From Bedellia somnulentella (taxonomy: Eukaryota; Arthropoda; Insecta; Lepidoptera; Bedelliidae), in NCBI GenBank assembly GCA_963576735.1, contig OY755175.1, positions 3,054,401 to 3,118,400 of the forward strand: DNA of 64,000 nt, in the 5' to 3' direction. A program made the position numbers and the translations under genes. The notes under the pieces are model-generated. The model was not told the origin of the DNA, did no database searches, and saw only the letters and a program-made list of their open reading frames with translations. This document shows, piece after piece, positions 19,791 to 30,934 of the stretch. Numbering within the stretch: position 1 is the stretch's first letter; each line of letters starts with the position of its first letter.

Positions 19791-19849
19791 TATGAAAAGA
19801 TTGATGAATGCTTAATAAAATCAAATATATAAGGTGCTTCAAAATTCAG

Positions 19850-20653
19850 GCGTCTGAAGATTGATAAATTTAAAATAAATTAAAATGTGAAAAATATGGT
19901 ATAAGAGGACCAGCGCTTAATTTAATAGACACGTATTTTGAAAACCGATACCAATATGTAGGAACGGAAATATTAAATCAAGCGTCTGAAATTACGCAAT
20001 ATAAATCAAATTTAGAGCATAATCCGGATTGTGGGAATTCCTCAAGGAAGTGTTTTAGGGCCCCTATTATTTTTAATATACGTAAATGACCTCCCAAACG
20101 CGACAAGGCATTCATGCACAATATTTGTTGACGATATTTCTATAGTTTTAAGATTAGATCCTGAAATTCAATTTGACTTCATGACTTCAATACAACACTT
20201 GACTCAATAATAAAATAGACGCGATATAATAGTTTAACTTATAATTTAGACAAAACCTATTTCATACCCTTTTATAATAGAGTTAATTATTCACCAAATC
20301 TCAAAATTGAATATGAGGGGCAAAAATTCGTGAAACAAATGTAGTGACTTTTTTAGGTATTAATATAGATTCGCAATTAACATGGAAACAACAAATAAAA
20401 CATGTTTTAATAAAATTAACAGATTTGTATATGTATTATATGATTTAGCTGTGTCAGTAAACTGTCAAACAGTATTAGTTGCTTACCATGGATACGTTGC
20501 AGCGGCCCTGAGGTATGGAATAATCGTGTGGGGTAATTCTGTTCACATACCCAAACTATTTGTTTGACAAAAGCGATGCATACACGCTATTTGTGGTATA
20601 GACCCACAAGAGTCATGTAGACCTTATTTTAAAGAATTAAAACGAATGATATT

Positions 20654-20687
<34 letters not shown>

Positions 20688-21135
20688 TCATGATTGTATG
20701 TACGACAAAATATTTCAAGTTTTAAAGCCATGTATCAGGGGGGAAGTAGACTACGGCAGAAATATCCGCACAATATTGAAGTGCCATTTTCACATTCAAG
20801 TTTGGGAAATAAATGTTGTCGAGTGATGCTCACTAAAATTTTTAATAACATCCAAGATGATTAAAGAGCTATCAATTAAATCGTTTCAAGTATAAACTGA
20901 AAGAGTGGTTGGTTCAAAGCTGCTTTTATGATATGAAGGATTTTTTTAATAGTGTTGTTTAATCATTAATGTACTGATATTAAATTATTAATGCTACATT
21001 AGATAATGAATTTTAAATAATATAAACGTTTTATTTGTCATGAATTTGCATGCCTGCAAAGGTTAGACATGTGAAAGTAAAATTATTAAATTGTGTCATC
21101 AAATGTACCGTGTCTAATTAGCAAATAAAATGAAT
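19850..21135 (+). pseudogene. Decayed Jockey/CR1-like LINE reverse transcriptase
   Basis: Successive plus-strand frames read GIRGPALNLIDTYF, the RT motif GIPQGSVLGPLLFLIYVNDL (20035-20095), a FADD-box variant FVDD (20130), LDKTYFIPF, TFLGINIDSQLTWKQQIKHV (20350-20405), VSVNCQTVLVAYHGYVAAAL and RCIHAICGIDPQESCRPYF. Stops and frameshifts break it. A 3' region with AATAAA-like runs ends near 21135. The RT palm motifs are those of jockey/CR1-type LINEs (family knowledge). It is inactive. Confidence 0.75.
20657..20684 (+). repeat. (AT)14 microsatellite
   Basis: Uninterrupted AT repeat inside the decayed LINE. Confidence 0.9.
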
Positions 21136-21245
21136 TTGAATTCGCATTTGAATTATAAATGAAGCTCAATTTGTGCTTTGATAATACAAATTGACGACAG
21201 ATGGTCTCTCCCTACCTTTGTAATAAATCGCGTAAGTGTAGATAA

Positions 21246-21505
21246 ATTTGCTGTGTAGTGTCGGCTTAGTACTACCCCAATTTTTCCAGTGGGTGTACGT
21301 AAGAGGCGACTAACGGCATTGGGGCTTTTAAGGGATTTTTGGGTGATGCGGATAGAGGCACATCACCAAAATCCTTTATTTTACCATCTTTTCCTTACTT
21401 ACTTTCCAAAAGTGGCTGAGGAGAAATTCCTTAGCTCTGGCTACCCCTTACCCCTCTAGGGATTTATAGCCGTGAGTATATTTATGTATGTATGTATGTA
21501 TGTAG
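21246..21505 (+). mobile_element. SINE-2 copy
   Basis: GCTGTGTAGTGTCGGCTTAG, GTAAGAGGCGACTAACGGCA, TGGCTGAGGAGAAATTCC, AGGGATTTATAGCCGTGAGT and an ATGT-repeat tail. Confidence 0.75.
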
Positions 21506-21511
21506 ATAAAT

Positions 21512-21715
21512 GCCGTGTAGTGTTGGCTTAGAATGATACTACCCCTTTCTACCCATGGATGTCGGAAGAGGCGACTAAGGTTTAGGAGCTTTTTAAGTGG
21601 GTTTTGGGCGATGCGGTTGGAGACCCTATCAACTTCCATATGTGGGTTAGATGTTTCTAGCTCTAAAGCTCTTTGGAATTTATAGCTATGAGTATATTTA
21701 TGTATGTAAGTATAT
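21512..21715 (+). mobile_element. SINE-2 copy (variant with AAGTGGGTTTTGG)
   Basis: GCCGTGTAGTGTTGGCTTAG, GAAGAGGCGACTAAGG, GATGCGGTTGGAGACCC, then a shortened 3' half ending TTATAGCTATGAG and TATGTATG. It begins directly after the tail of the previous copy. Confidence 0.65.
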
Positions 21716-21985
21716 TACATACGTATGCAATGATTAAACCAATATTATGAAATGAACTAAGTTTTCCCATTGGTAAGTGGTATACCGGATTGAATGGTCG
21801 TTTGATTTTTTATTGTTGTAAACATGAATTTAAAATACTAAGAAATTTTGATGCATCATATACATTTTACTTAATCACAAATCAGCATTGCTAAAGTAAA
21901 CACTCCTGTTTTATTTACATTAATCAATCTTTTATTAAAAGCGTTTCTATACTTCTTATACTTACGCTGATTAATTCTCTTTCAG

Positions 21986-22147
21986 GAACTCAGAGGTTAT
22001 CAATTGCTTCTTTGTTCAACGCTAGCAGTCGTTGTTTACACCTATTTTTATTCTTCAACGTTGGATCCGTATATGTCTTCAGCGGTCTTCCTCAACGAAC
22101 ATTACCATGTCTTTGTTATACTTTTATTAACCATGGCTATCCTATAA
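21986..22147 (+). CDS. Possible terminal exon of an unrecognised small gene
   Basis: After a good acceptor (TTAATTCTCTTTCAG, ending 21985) the phase-0 frame stays open for 53 codons to TAA at 22145-22147. It starts ELRGYQLLLCSTLAVVVYTY, continues with FYSSTLDPYMSS and ends HVFVILLLTMAIL. Both ends are hydrophobic. The layout (phase-0 second exon starting inside a hydrophobic segment) resembles the cuticular genes, but there is no RR domain and I find no matching 12-nt first exon upstream. It may be a chance frame or a gene relic. 22148-22390 holds nothing else I recognise. Confidence 0.22.
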   Translation, partial: ELRGYQLLLCSTLAVVVYTYFYSSTLDPYMSSAVFLNEHYHVFVILLLTMAIL

Positions 22148-22393
22148 ATATGTTTTAATGTGTACGTTAGATTAATTTAGCTCAAGTGAGTGGGCACAAA
22201 AGAAAGTTGTACATCCTTGAAGAAATCTTTTTTTTTAGAATTACTATTTATTCCTTTTTAACTTTTGATTGTATTTTTTTTTCACATGACTGCTTTGTAG
22301 TTTTAACAATCAACGAGAGCCTTTAGGTACGTTGGTAAAACTATATATTTATGATGAATAATAAAACAACCGAATCAATTAACTAATTTGGAA

Positions 22394-22399
22394 TTTATT
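22394..22399 (-). terminator. Poly(A) signal of gene 7
   Basis: AATAAA on the minus strand, 57 nt after the stop at 22457, in the 3' UTR shared with genes 3 and 6. Confidence 0.6.
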
Positions 22400-22456
22400 T
22401 ACACATACCAATCTCTAAACTAATTATTAACAAAAATTTTCACAGTCTTGAGTCTC

Positions 22457-23681
22457 TTACTTGCGGTAAGCGTATGGGTAACCGAAGAAGCCTTTAGCGA
22501 AGGCAGGGGTGGCAGCTGCGTAACCGTATCCGGCGTATGGGTAACCGTATCCAGCGTATCCGTATGGGTACGCATTGTAGGCGTATGGGGCAGCGTATGG
22601 GTAGGACAGCGGAGCGGCGGCGAAGACGGCGGGGTCTTTCCTGACGATAGCGTTGAATCCTTCAGCACCAGCGGCGTAGTCTACTGTCCTCTTCGTGCCG
22701 TCTGACTCGAGAAGAGAGTATTGTCCTTGAACTGCGTTTCCTACTCTGTTCTCGAACTGGCTTTTGTAGTCTCCGGTGTAAGGGTCTGCTACTCCGTATG
22801 AGAAGCTGCTGATGTCGCTGGCGTGAGCGATGGCCATTAAGGCGCACAGAACCACAAACTGAAACAAAATATTAATTCAAGATAAGTCAACTCTTAAAAT
22901 AAGGTTAAAATTTAAATTAACAGAAGAAAATTCCATATTTGTCAAAAAAATATATTATATTGCATCAATTTCAAAAAGTGATTTCTTGTTGAGCATTAAA
23001 TGATTAAATATATTTTAATCTCAAATTAAGTTTTGTATTTTATTAACTATCTTTTAGGTGTATAATAATATAATTTAATAAAACAGATTCTGCATAATAT
23101 TTATTTAATAGAATAAAAATTTGCAAAAAAATATTGAATAGTTTCTACACAAATAATTTGTATCACATAATTTATCAAAATGCAATAAATTATAATTGTA
23201 ATGTATATGTATTTATCATGAATTCACAATAGTAGCATTAAACATAATTTGCTACAAGTGAAGAAATTAAATATTAAATTACATATATGTTAGAATTAGT
23301 TATTTTTTAATAATGTTAATAATTTATTATGAATATATTTTATAAGTTTTTATGTTTTTCGATGCCATTGCATTAGGCTGTGCCTGTAATGATGGTTATC
23401 ATGTATGAATAAATAAATAAATAAATCATACTTACGCCATAAATTGTATTGGTCAATACATATCATGAAATTTATAATTAATGAAATAGCCATAAAAACA
23501 TTGCCCGAATCAGCATTAGATTGTCTGTGCCCCAATAAAGTTTTGGTCTTAGAAAAAATAGATTCTTTCAAGCAGTTTTTCACAAATATTGTATTATCCC
23601 TATGCGCCATGATCCTTTTTCGGACGAAATAATTTACACTTAAAAACAATACTTTTAAAAATTACTCACCTTTGCAACCAT
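22457..23681 (-). CDS. Gene 7: RR-2 cuticular protein, Gly-Tyr-Pro-Ala type
   Basis: Exon 1 is 23670-23681 (Met-Val-Ala-Lys) followed by GTGAGT. Exon 2 is 22858-22457 after ATTTTGTTTCAG. The intron is 811 bp, phase 0, AT-rich, and unlike those of genes 3 and 6. The protein is 137 aa and identical in translation to gene 3: signal peptide 1-17, RR-2 domain about 23-80 ([39 protein letters not shown]), tail [11 protein letters not shown] to [10 protein letters not shown]. Codons favour C and G at third positions. Its orientation is opposite to genes 3 and 6 and it lies outside the two modules. Coding and promoter identity with diverged introns suggests selection or gene conversion. Secreted cuticle component (family knowledge). 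Confidence 0.93.
23345..23430 (+). mobile_element. Retroelement 3' fragment in the gene 7 intron
   Basis: GGCTGTGCCTGTAATGATGG followed by an AAAT run (23406-23426) looks like the 3' end of a non-LTR element. The family is unknown. Confidence 0.35.
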
Positions 23682-23790
23682 TGTGAGAGGAGGAATGCAA
23701 CTATGACGGCTCTTCCGAAGGAATGATGATATCGACTCAGAAATGGGCCAATTTATACTCTGGATCTTGTGAATACTTTCGTGTCGAGTT
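23682..23790 (-). promoter_or_regulatory. Gene 7 promoter and 5' UTR block
   Basis: Minus-strand copy of the gene 3/6 block: AAGTATTCACAAGATCCAGA, TATAAA (23757-23752), GATATCATCATTCCTTCGGA and the CTCCTCTCACA leader. Confidence 0.65.
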
Positions 23791-24898
23791 TTACTCCTTT
23801 TGTTTTAATGCCTTAAAGTCAAGAGCAGGGCGCGGCGGCTGCGTAAAGTTAATGAAATAGGGAAATGATCATAACTTGTCTTCACTTTGAACTTACAAGT
23901 TCTACAGATATTAATAAGTAAGACAAACTTGAAGAGGGTTTTTAGCTATAACGATACTTTACTTTTAATTAGATGAGGCATTTAGGGTTCTTGGGATCTT
24001 GGGCCGCTGATGTCATTTTTGCAGCCATAATTTTAGTAATTTTCAAAATTCTAGGTGTTAACTATCCAAGGTTCACCCGGCTAAATTGTATATTTAAATA
24101 ATTGACAACCCATTCAATAAATTACTTATAAAACAGCATAATAAGTCCTTAACCTTTAAAAATATTATGTTCTAATTGTTTAAACGTTTATACATAAAAA
24201 ACATTGTTTTACTCACACCATTAGTTTCCATTAGGGTGGCAGAGTACAGTCTCTTTATAATGCGAATAATTTGTAACGATCAAAGCAAAAGCTAAAACAT
24301 ATAAATTGTCTTGATCATAGATAGTTTATCGTCATGCATTAGTTTTCAATACATGTTTTTTTTATGAAAGCAATGATCGTTACGTTAGCGTTTAACTGGG
24401 ATACAGTCTCTCTATTTGTTCGGTTATTTATTAAATTCTTAAAAATGGAACAAAGCCAGTATATAGAAAAAATGAGAATTATAAATACATGTTTCTACTA
24501 AACTTCCACTCTTACTTGTTAAAATTAAATAAAAAGTTAAAAAAACATTTTATTTCATGCAATAGATTTTATTCGTGTTTAGTCAGTATCTTAAATCAAC
24601 ATTGTTTACTAGTTACTAGAAAAAGTACAATTATGAAGATGCATTTTATGTTAAATCTTAGTTAAACATAAATCGATTATCATCAGTAGTATTTTCATCA
24701 GTAATACCATCAGAAGAGCAAGCACGAGCGCTACTTAATCGACTCGATAACGGTTAGAATGAGATGGCAGTATACGATACTATGTAAGTGCGTAAGAGAT
24801 GGTTGTTTACCACGCGATATCTAGTTAAAAGGTCGCCCGTACTAGGCATGCTGGTATTGGTCCGTTTGTGGATTCCAAAATTGTAAATAAAAAATGAA
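23791..24898. other. Spacer between genes 7 and 8
   Basis: AT-rich unique DNA. Minus-strand AATAAA near 24555-24550 could be the poly(A) signal of gene 8. I see no other feature. Confidence 0.4.
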
Positions 24899-26151
24899 TT
24901 AGGAGTTTTGTTTTCGTTCATGCACAATTGAAGATATCCACTGATTCAGATGTGCCGGTATACTTTGTATTATAACGCTTCGGGGTACATCTGGGATAAA
25001 ATTTTGTTTTTCTCTTTCATTATTATTCTGCTGAATTTGTTTCTCATTGTTCATAGCAAATACAGTGTCTTTGTTATCATCCTGGTTAAATCTTTGATAA
25101 TCATTATTATTGTTCACTGTTGCTGTAAACCCATGATAATCGTCAGCTTTATAATCCACAGTTCTTTTGATACCATCAGGTTGGACAAGAGAATATTGTC
25201 CAATAACTACATCACCTCTCCGACCTTCACTTTGACTTTTCACGTCTCCGGTTTGTAGATCGTTGACTTCGTAAGCAAAATTGTAGTTCACGTCTTCTTG
25301 TATATGAGGTATTCTTAAGATGAGTGTCGGTTGCTGGCTTTGGTATAGTACCATGCATGATGCAGAGATCACAAGACTTAATATGACCGTTACCTGCAAT
25401 AAAAAATTACCTAAAATTAATGCTGCAATTAATTTCATGATATAAATAAAATGTATTATTACGGCTTATACTCACGGCTATAAATACTAGAAAGGGTAGC
25501 TAGAGCTTCGGAATCATAAAATTCTCAGCCAGCTTTGGAATTTTTGTGGGCATAGGATTGTAAAACAAAGGTTTTTGCCGAAGCCTAAAAATCACTTTTA
25601 ATTAACTGCCTCTTACAAACACCTACGGGAAGAAATGGGGTATATTGAACTGGAGAGAACACAGACAATTTTATTATAATATAATTTTAGGTTTTAGATA
25701 GGTAGACATTTGTTTTGCCACCCTTTCCCCTATTTTTTTTAAGTGGCCGAGTAATTTTGGATTCTCAAAGCCTATACTACCCCTTTTTTGGAATTAATCG
25801 CCGAGATGCCCTCAGACTCATAGGTTGACAGATTTAATTAAAAAATATAAATTGGAAGAAGTAGTGAGCATAAATACACATTGAATATCTTTAATCATTT
25901 GAAAGAAGTTGAGAAATAAAACCAAGAGTGTGTCAGTCTTGGATTGGACCCTTTGTTTTTTATGGTATTAATATAATGAAAGTAATTAATTAGTAGCAAA
26001 TATTACACAAATATCACTAATCAAAACTATACTAACAAAAGCATTTGAATTTTTTTTATAGACATTCTTCTTAGTTTTTGAACACATAAGTAAAATATGA
26101 TAAGCGAAAAATTATGATAAAATGTTTTTAGTATGTTACCTTTTCGAACAT
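24899..26151 (-). CDS. Gene 8: divergent RR-2 cuticular protein with Asn/Gln-rich tail
   Basis: The favoured model has two exons. Exon 1 is 26140-26151 (Met-Phe-Glu-Lys) followed by GTAACA. Exon 2 is 25393-24899 after TTTTATTGCAG. The intron is 746 bp, phase 0. This copies the family's 12-nt first exon and gives 168 aa: signal peptide [17 protein letters not shown], then an RR-2 domain about 41-97 ([50 protein letters not shown]) that is closer to the general RR-2 consensus than genes 1-7. The tail ([26 protein letters not shown]) is Asn/Gln-rich and lacks Tyr/Gly repeats. The alternative is a single exon from ATG 25438 with signal peptide [15 protein letters not shown]. No clear TATA box is seen for either start. 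A SINE-2 lies in the intron. Confidence 0.8.
25465..25655 (-). mobile_element. SINE-2 in the gene 8 intron (degenerate)
   Basis: TATACTCACGGCTATAAATA, GGGTAGCTAGAGCTTCGG, CTCAGCCAGCTTTGGAA, CTGCCTCTTACAAACACC, ACGGGAAGAAATGGGGTA. Confidence 0.6.
25715..25805 (+). mobile_element. SINE-2 3' fragment
   Basis: CCCCTATTTTTTTTAAGTGGCCGAG, then CTATACTACCCCTTTTTTGG and AATTAATCGCCGAG. Confidence 0.4.
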
Positions 26152-26379
26152 GATCAAATAAATTTGGTATAAATGCGTGTTCTAACTAGATCTCTTCTAA
26201 CGAATGGCTAAGTTTTGCAATTGAGTTGAATTTATATGTAAATCATATGAAAACTAATACTGCAAATGCAATATTTAAGTACATATTTGCACAGATAGAA
26301 TGTCATGTGGTCAGAGAATTGGAGCATTTGATTTGGTTGTCTGAGTTTAACATACTAGTAAAAAGTAAATCACTTGAAT

Positions 26380-26638
26380 ACTTGCCGTGTAGTGTCGGCT
26401 TAAAATGTCACCTACCTATCTATACCTACCTTTGAGGTGTCGTAAGAGGTGACTAAAGTTATGGGGCTTTTTAAGTGGTTTTTGGGCGATGCGGACACCC
26501 AAAGACCCATCACTAAATACATTTACTTTACAATCTTTTACTCACACAAATTCCAAAAGTGGCTGAGGTATTTATTACTCAAAAGCTCTGGCTACCCCTT
26601 TTAGGGATTTATAGCCGTATGTATGTATTTATGTTGTC
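26380..26638 (+). mobile_element. SINE-2 copy
   Basis: CTTGCCGTGTAGTGTCGGCT, GTCGTAAGAGGTGACTAAAG, TTTTTGGGCGATGCGG, CTGGCTACCCCTTTTAGGG and a TATGTATG tail. Confidence 0.7.
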
Positions 26639-26651
26639 ATATATATTGCAT

Positions 26652-26903
26652 ATTGCACCATGTAGTGCTGGCTTAGAATGTCACTACCCCTTTCTACCCA
26701 TGGGTGTCCTAAGAGGCGACTAAGGCTAGGGGGCTTTTTAAATGGTTTTTGGGCGATGCGGTTGAAGACCCATCAACAACGATTCTGTATTTCTATCATC
26801 TTGTCCCCTATCAACTTTTGGCTGAAGAGTATCCGGTTATGAAGCTCTGGCCCTTTTTTGGGATTTATGGCCATGGGCATATGTCTATATGTATGTATGT
26901 ACT
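26652..26903 (+). mobile_element. SINE-2 copy, in tandem with the previous one
   Basis: CACCATGTAGTGCTGGCTTA, CTAAGAGGCGACTAAGG, GATGCGGTTGAAGACCC, GGGATTTATGGCCATG and TATGTATGTATG. 26904-27580 after it is unique AT-rich DNA with nothing recognised. Confidence 0.7.
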
Positions 26904-27584
26904 CGTTATTAAATATATAGTGACCTTCATAAAAAAGTGGTGCATTGTATAGGCCCTAGGGCATAACTTTGCAAATTAAGCTAGTTTGATTTTATACCCA
27001 TATGACGTCATATACTTGTGTGGAGAAGTGAATTTCGTTTAATACTTTAAAACAAATCTAAATTAACGTTTGACTAATGAATTTTATTCTTAGTCTCATT
27101 TCATTTTGTAGTTTATTCTTCCCAAGTAACCACTACTTCTAATCAATCAATCGACTCACCTATGATTTATTTAAATTACGAGTAAATACTAAGGAAGCGG
27201 AAGTTTCTCAGTGCATATTTGAATACCCATCCAGTCAAGAATCAGTCTGACTTTTTTAGAATTGCATATAGAATCTCAGTTGAGTTGTTTACTATAAATC
27301 GCCTCACCTATTTTGCGTTTGTGTTGCTCCTAGTCAATCATAACATCTGTTAAAGTCATCTTTCTTTGTTTAAAAACGCGATACAAGGAATCCTATAATA
27401 TGATCAAGCAATCAAAATGTTGCCGGCCGTAACACTGAACTTGAATTGATATTACATCACATCATGTTGGTAGGCTTCATAAGTTACGTAATATTTTCCT
27501 CAAGCGACTATCGCATAACACTTCTTAATAGCGATATGTGTATTATGTTATGATTCACTATTACTATAAATGTAGTTATCCACC

Positions 27585-27785
27585 TTGAGTAGCTCAATGG
27601 AAGGACCACCGGTACTAATGCGAAGAGGCGTCGTAGGTTCGAATCCTAAGGTTTATAAACCTTGCATGTATGATAACCAAGTAGCAAAAATGTAGCATGA
27701 TATTGAGAAGTGGTTAGTACTGCCACCCTTTTAGGATATACGGTGTGAATTTGAGCCATAACATGAGTAACATTTGGGTGGTAAA
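27585..27785 (+). mobile_element. SINE-T copy, shortened
   Basis: Head GAGTAGCTCAATGGAAGGAC, B box GGTTCGAATCC, short body, end GTACTGCCACCCTTTTAGGA then TATACGGTGTGAA. Confidence 0.6.
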
Positions 27786-27799
27786 AATTTAATAAAGAA

Positions 27800-28037
27800 G
27801 ATACATATACTCACGGCTGTAAATCCCTAGAAGGGGTAGCCAGAGCTAAGGAATTAGAAATTCCTCAGCCGCTTTTGGAAAGTTGAGTAGAGAAAAGATG
27901 GTAAAATAACAGGTTGTTGGTGATGGGTCTCCAACCGCATCGCCCAAAAATCCCTTAATAGCCCCAACACCGTTAGTCGCCTCTTACGTACACCCACCGG
28001 AAGAAATGGGGTAGTGCTATTCTATGCCGACAATAAT
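27800..28037 (-). mobile_element. SINE-2 copy, near full length
   Basis: ATACTCACGGCTGTAAATCC, GGGGTAGCCAGAGCTAAGG, GGTGATGGGTCTCCAACCGC, TTAGTCGCCTCTTACG and the head GGGTAGTGCTATTCTATGCC. Confidence 0.75.
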
Positions 28038-28559
28038 AGCAAAAATAAAAACAAAACACTATAAAGAAAGTATTTCTACTTAAACAGATGCAAGGCTCAC
28101 ATATATAAACTCCAAAAAAGACTAATAACTAATCAATCGAAAAAGATGAGTGCGCTTTAAAAAACAATCACATCTAGCACGCAAGTAAATCATTAAAATT
28201 CATCTTCTTTTATTATCATCCAACTGAGACAGATCTTCAACTGAATATTAATCATCAGGTCATTGACATGAGATGAGCTAGTCAATGGATGAGTAGTATA
28301 ATGAGAATCACTTAACAAGGTCTCCGATTCATTCATGGTTTAATTATACATTATTAAAATTTATTTAAATAGTATTGCACTTGATTCAAACCAATACTTA
28401 TATTTGCAACGTGGTCATAAAGATAATTGTGTCATGGCGGTCGGCATAATAAGGGGAATGATTAGATAGCAACTAAAATTCTGGATGCGCAGCAATAAAT
28501 ACTATAAATATTAGAGTGCTTCTTATTTATCGACTTTTGAAAATTTACTGCGTCACCCC

Positions 28560-28640
28560 GCTATTTGCTTCTATCACCGAAAATAAGCTCTGGCTAACCA
28601 TTCTAGCAATTTAAATCTGAGAGTATTTGTATGTATGTCA
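28560..28640 (+). mobile_element. SINE-2 3' fragment
   Basis: AAGCTCTGGCTAACCATTCT, AGCAATTTAAATCTGAGAG, then TATGTATG. Confidence 0.4.
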
Positions 28641-28861
28641 TTCAAATATGGTTCAATTATATTCTTTTACGATAATACGTAAAAATGCAAAGAACTTATT
28701 GTTCAAGAACCGATGTGTAACGCATAGTGGCATTGTGGAGGTTATATGTTTGTGAGTCAGTAGCTGCGACGGAATGCGGATAGTGGGGTAATATTTGTAC
28801 CGTTCGCAAAAATATATAGTTTTATTAATTAAATTGACCACATTTTATTGATGAGTTAACA

Positions 28862-29115
28862 TACATACATATATTCACGGCTATGAATCCCTAGAAGGGG
28901 TAGCCAGAGCTAAGGAATAAAAAAATCCTCTGCCACTTTTGGAAAATTGAGTGGGGAAAAGATGGTTAAATAAAGGTTGTTGGTGATGGGTCTCCAACCG
29001 CATCGCCCAAAAGTCCTTAAAAGTCCTAATATCGTAAGTCGTACCGTTAGTAGGAAGCTCTTACGTACACCCATCGGAAGAAATAGGGTAGTGCTATTCT
29101 CAGCCGACATTACAC
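28862..29115 (-). mobile_element. SINE-2 copy, near full length
   Basis: CATACATACATATATTCACG, GGGGTAGCCAGAGCTAAGG, GGTGATGGGTCTCCAACCGC and GGGTAGTGCTATTCTCAGCC. It carries a small internal insertion near 29040. From 29116 to 29750 I see only a short LINE-W tail remnant (29245-29275). Confidence 0.75.
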
Positions 29116-29756
29116 AGCAAAATGATGATGGATTAAATCGAGACTAAGGATATCTTAAGAGGAGTTTAAGCAGACTTCGGTGAAGCAATTAACTATCTCT
29201 GTTTGTCAATTTTCACACAATTTCTCCGTAAAAGCAAAATATACTTCATGCAGGGTAGGCAGAGACTATGTATCGCATATTTATGTGTATCAATACTTTT
29301 TGAATTCTTTTCTGAAAAGCGTAGTAATTGAATATAATTAATTTGCATATTTTCTCCCTTTTTAAGCTGAACATTCAACTGTTTGTAGATTCTTAACACC
29401 CGGGTCCCAAATTAAAGGCATAATTTTGTCATATTTTAATGAATTCAATAATAGAAAACGATGTCTATTACCTGTTTGTTAGGCGACTAACTTCTGAGTC
29501 CAGAGATCACAGATCAGAATCCTGCTGCCGCCGTTTATGTGTCTTTTACATATTCATTTAATATATGGTCATGTTACCACATGTCATTATGGTTATTTTC
29601 TAAGAGCTTGTTCCTAAGTTATAGTACGTATATATTTATTATTAAACGAAGTAAACTTAGTATTAAGTTGCAATTTGATGTTAAAAAAACAAAGATTTAT
29701 CTTTTTACTTTAAAATAAATGATTACTTTATTTTTTATTATTTTTATTTTATTTAC

Positions 29757-29893
29757 CTGAATATAATACGAAAAAGGTTCCAATTTCCACTGCTACCAGT
29801 ACATTTGTAGCGAGCACCGAAGCTGCGTACGCACATTACGCGGCAAGGTCGCCGCCTCCGGTCCCGCTCGGCTATACTAGCCATCTCAATACA
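29757..29893 (-). other. CpG-rich patch, possible first exon on the minus strand
   Basis: In AT-rich surroundings, a minus-strand ATG (near 29892) opens a frame beginning MASIAERDRRRRPCRVMCVR. It continues until just before a good donor (TTCAG|GTAAAT, boundary at 29757/29756). Composition and donor fit a 5' exon. The product is not recognised, no next exon is visible, and it could be a repeat. 29894-30345 holds nothing else seen. Confidence 0.2.
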
Positions 29894-30349
29894 TAATTGA
29901 TATCATGACATTTTAAATTATCTTACTCACTTAATACCATTGTGTTTGTCAAGTTAGTAATGATGTTCTTGGTGTCGCAAACACTGTTGCTAGAAATGGT
30001 TTAGTTGTTAAGTTCTTTTGTCAGAGTTAGTCCAGTTTGATGAAAAGATTGCTGATTATCTGACTATTTAATATGTAGCAAAATTCCGTGCTTTTAAGGG
30101 CATATATCCGTCGGTTCATGGTATTAGCAAACTAGCGATGATATAAGTTGTAAAAGCTTGCTTCCCTCACTATTTAAGGTAGCATAGTAAACTATGATCT
30201 AAACACCACATCCAGGGTAAGCGAGATCATTTTTGTAGGAAGTATAATTTACATGATAAGGATGACGTTTGTGCGCGACAACAATTGTATATATTAATTA
30301 AAAATATATATACATAATTTTGTAAATAATAAATATATAAATAATCGAG

Positions 30350-30505
30350 AAGGGGCTTTCAAAATGATTGATTGGCATTTAATTGATATTTCCAAAACCT
30401 TTTACCATCTTTTCTCCATTCCACATCCAACATTGGCTGCAAAGTTTTTATTTTAAAACTCTGGACTACCCTTTTCTGATTAGAAGCCGTCGGTATAGTT
30501 AAGAA
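30350..30505 (+). mobile_element. Degenerate SINE-2
   Basis: CCTTTTACCATCTTTTCTCC, TTGGCTGCAAAGTTTTTATT, CTGGACTACCCTTTTC and GAAGCCGTCGGTATA. 30506-30930 is unique AT-rich DNA. Confidence 0.45.
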
Positions 30506-30934
30506 AGTATATGTAAGCTGTAGCGAGGATTTGGAATGAGTAGCGAAACCTTTAGTATTAGTAAATTTTAAACCTGACATCAGTATTTCGTTCAATAAAA
30601 ATTACCTTGAACAACGTATGTGATGTTAGTGTAAAAATGTTTCAAAATCGTACACAGAGACTATCTATATTCTCGGCATCTCCCAACATAAATATATGCC
30701 GTCGGCTAAAGTATAAATAAGATAAAGTAAAATATAGTTCGAAAAGTCGAGTAACCATCTTGGTATTTAATATCGAGCAAAGCTGACGAAGTAACCAGCG
30801 ACATTTAAACATGACCTTGAATCATTTCCTGGTGAGAGAAAGGAGCAATGAATATGGCGTAAATGGCAAACGTAATTAGCTCTAGCTTCTTAGTGTTTGT
30901 TAATATCGAGATGTATGCGAAATATAATTTATCA

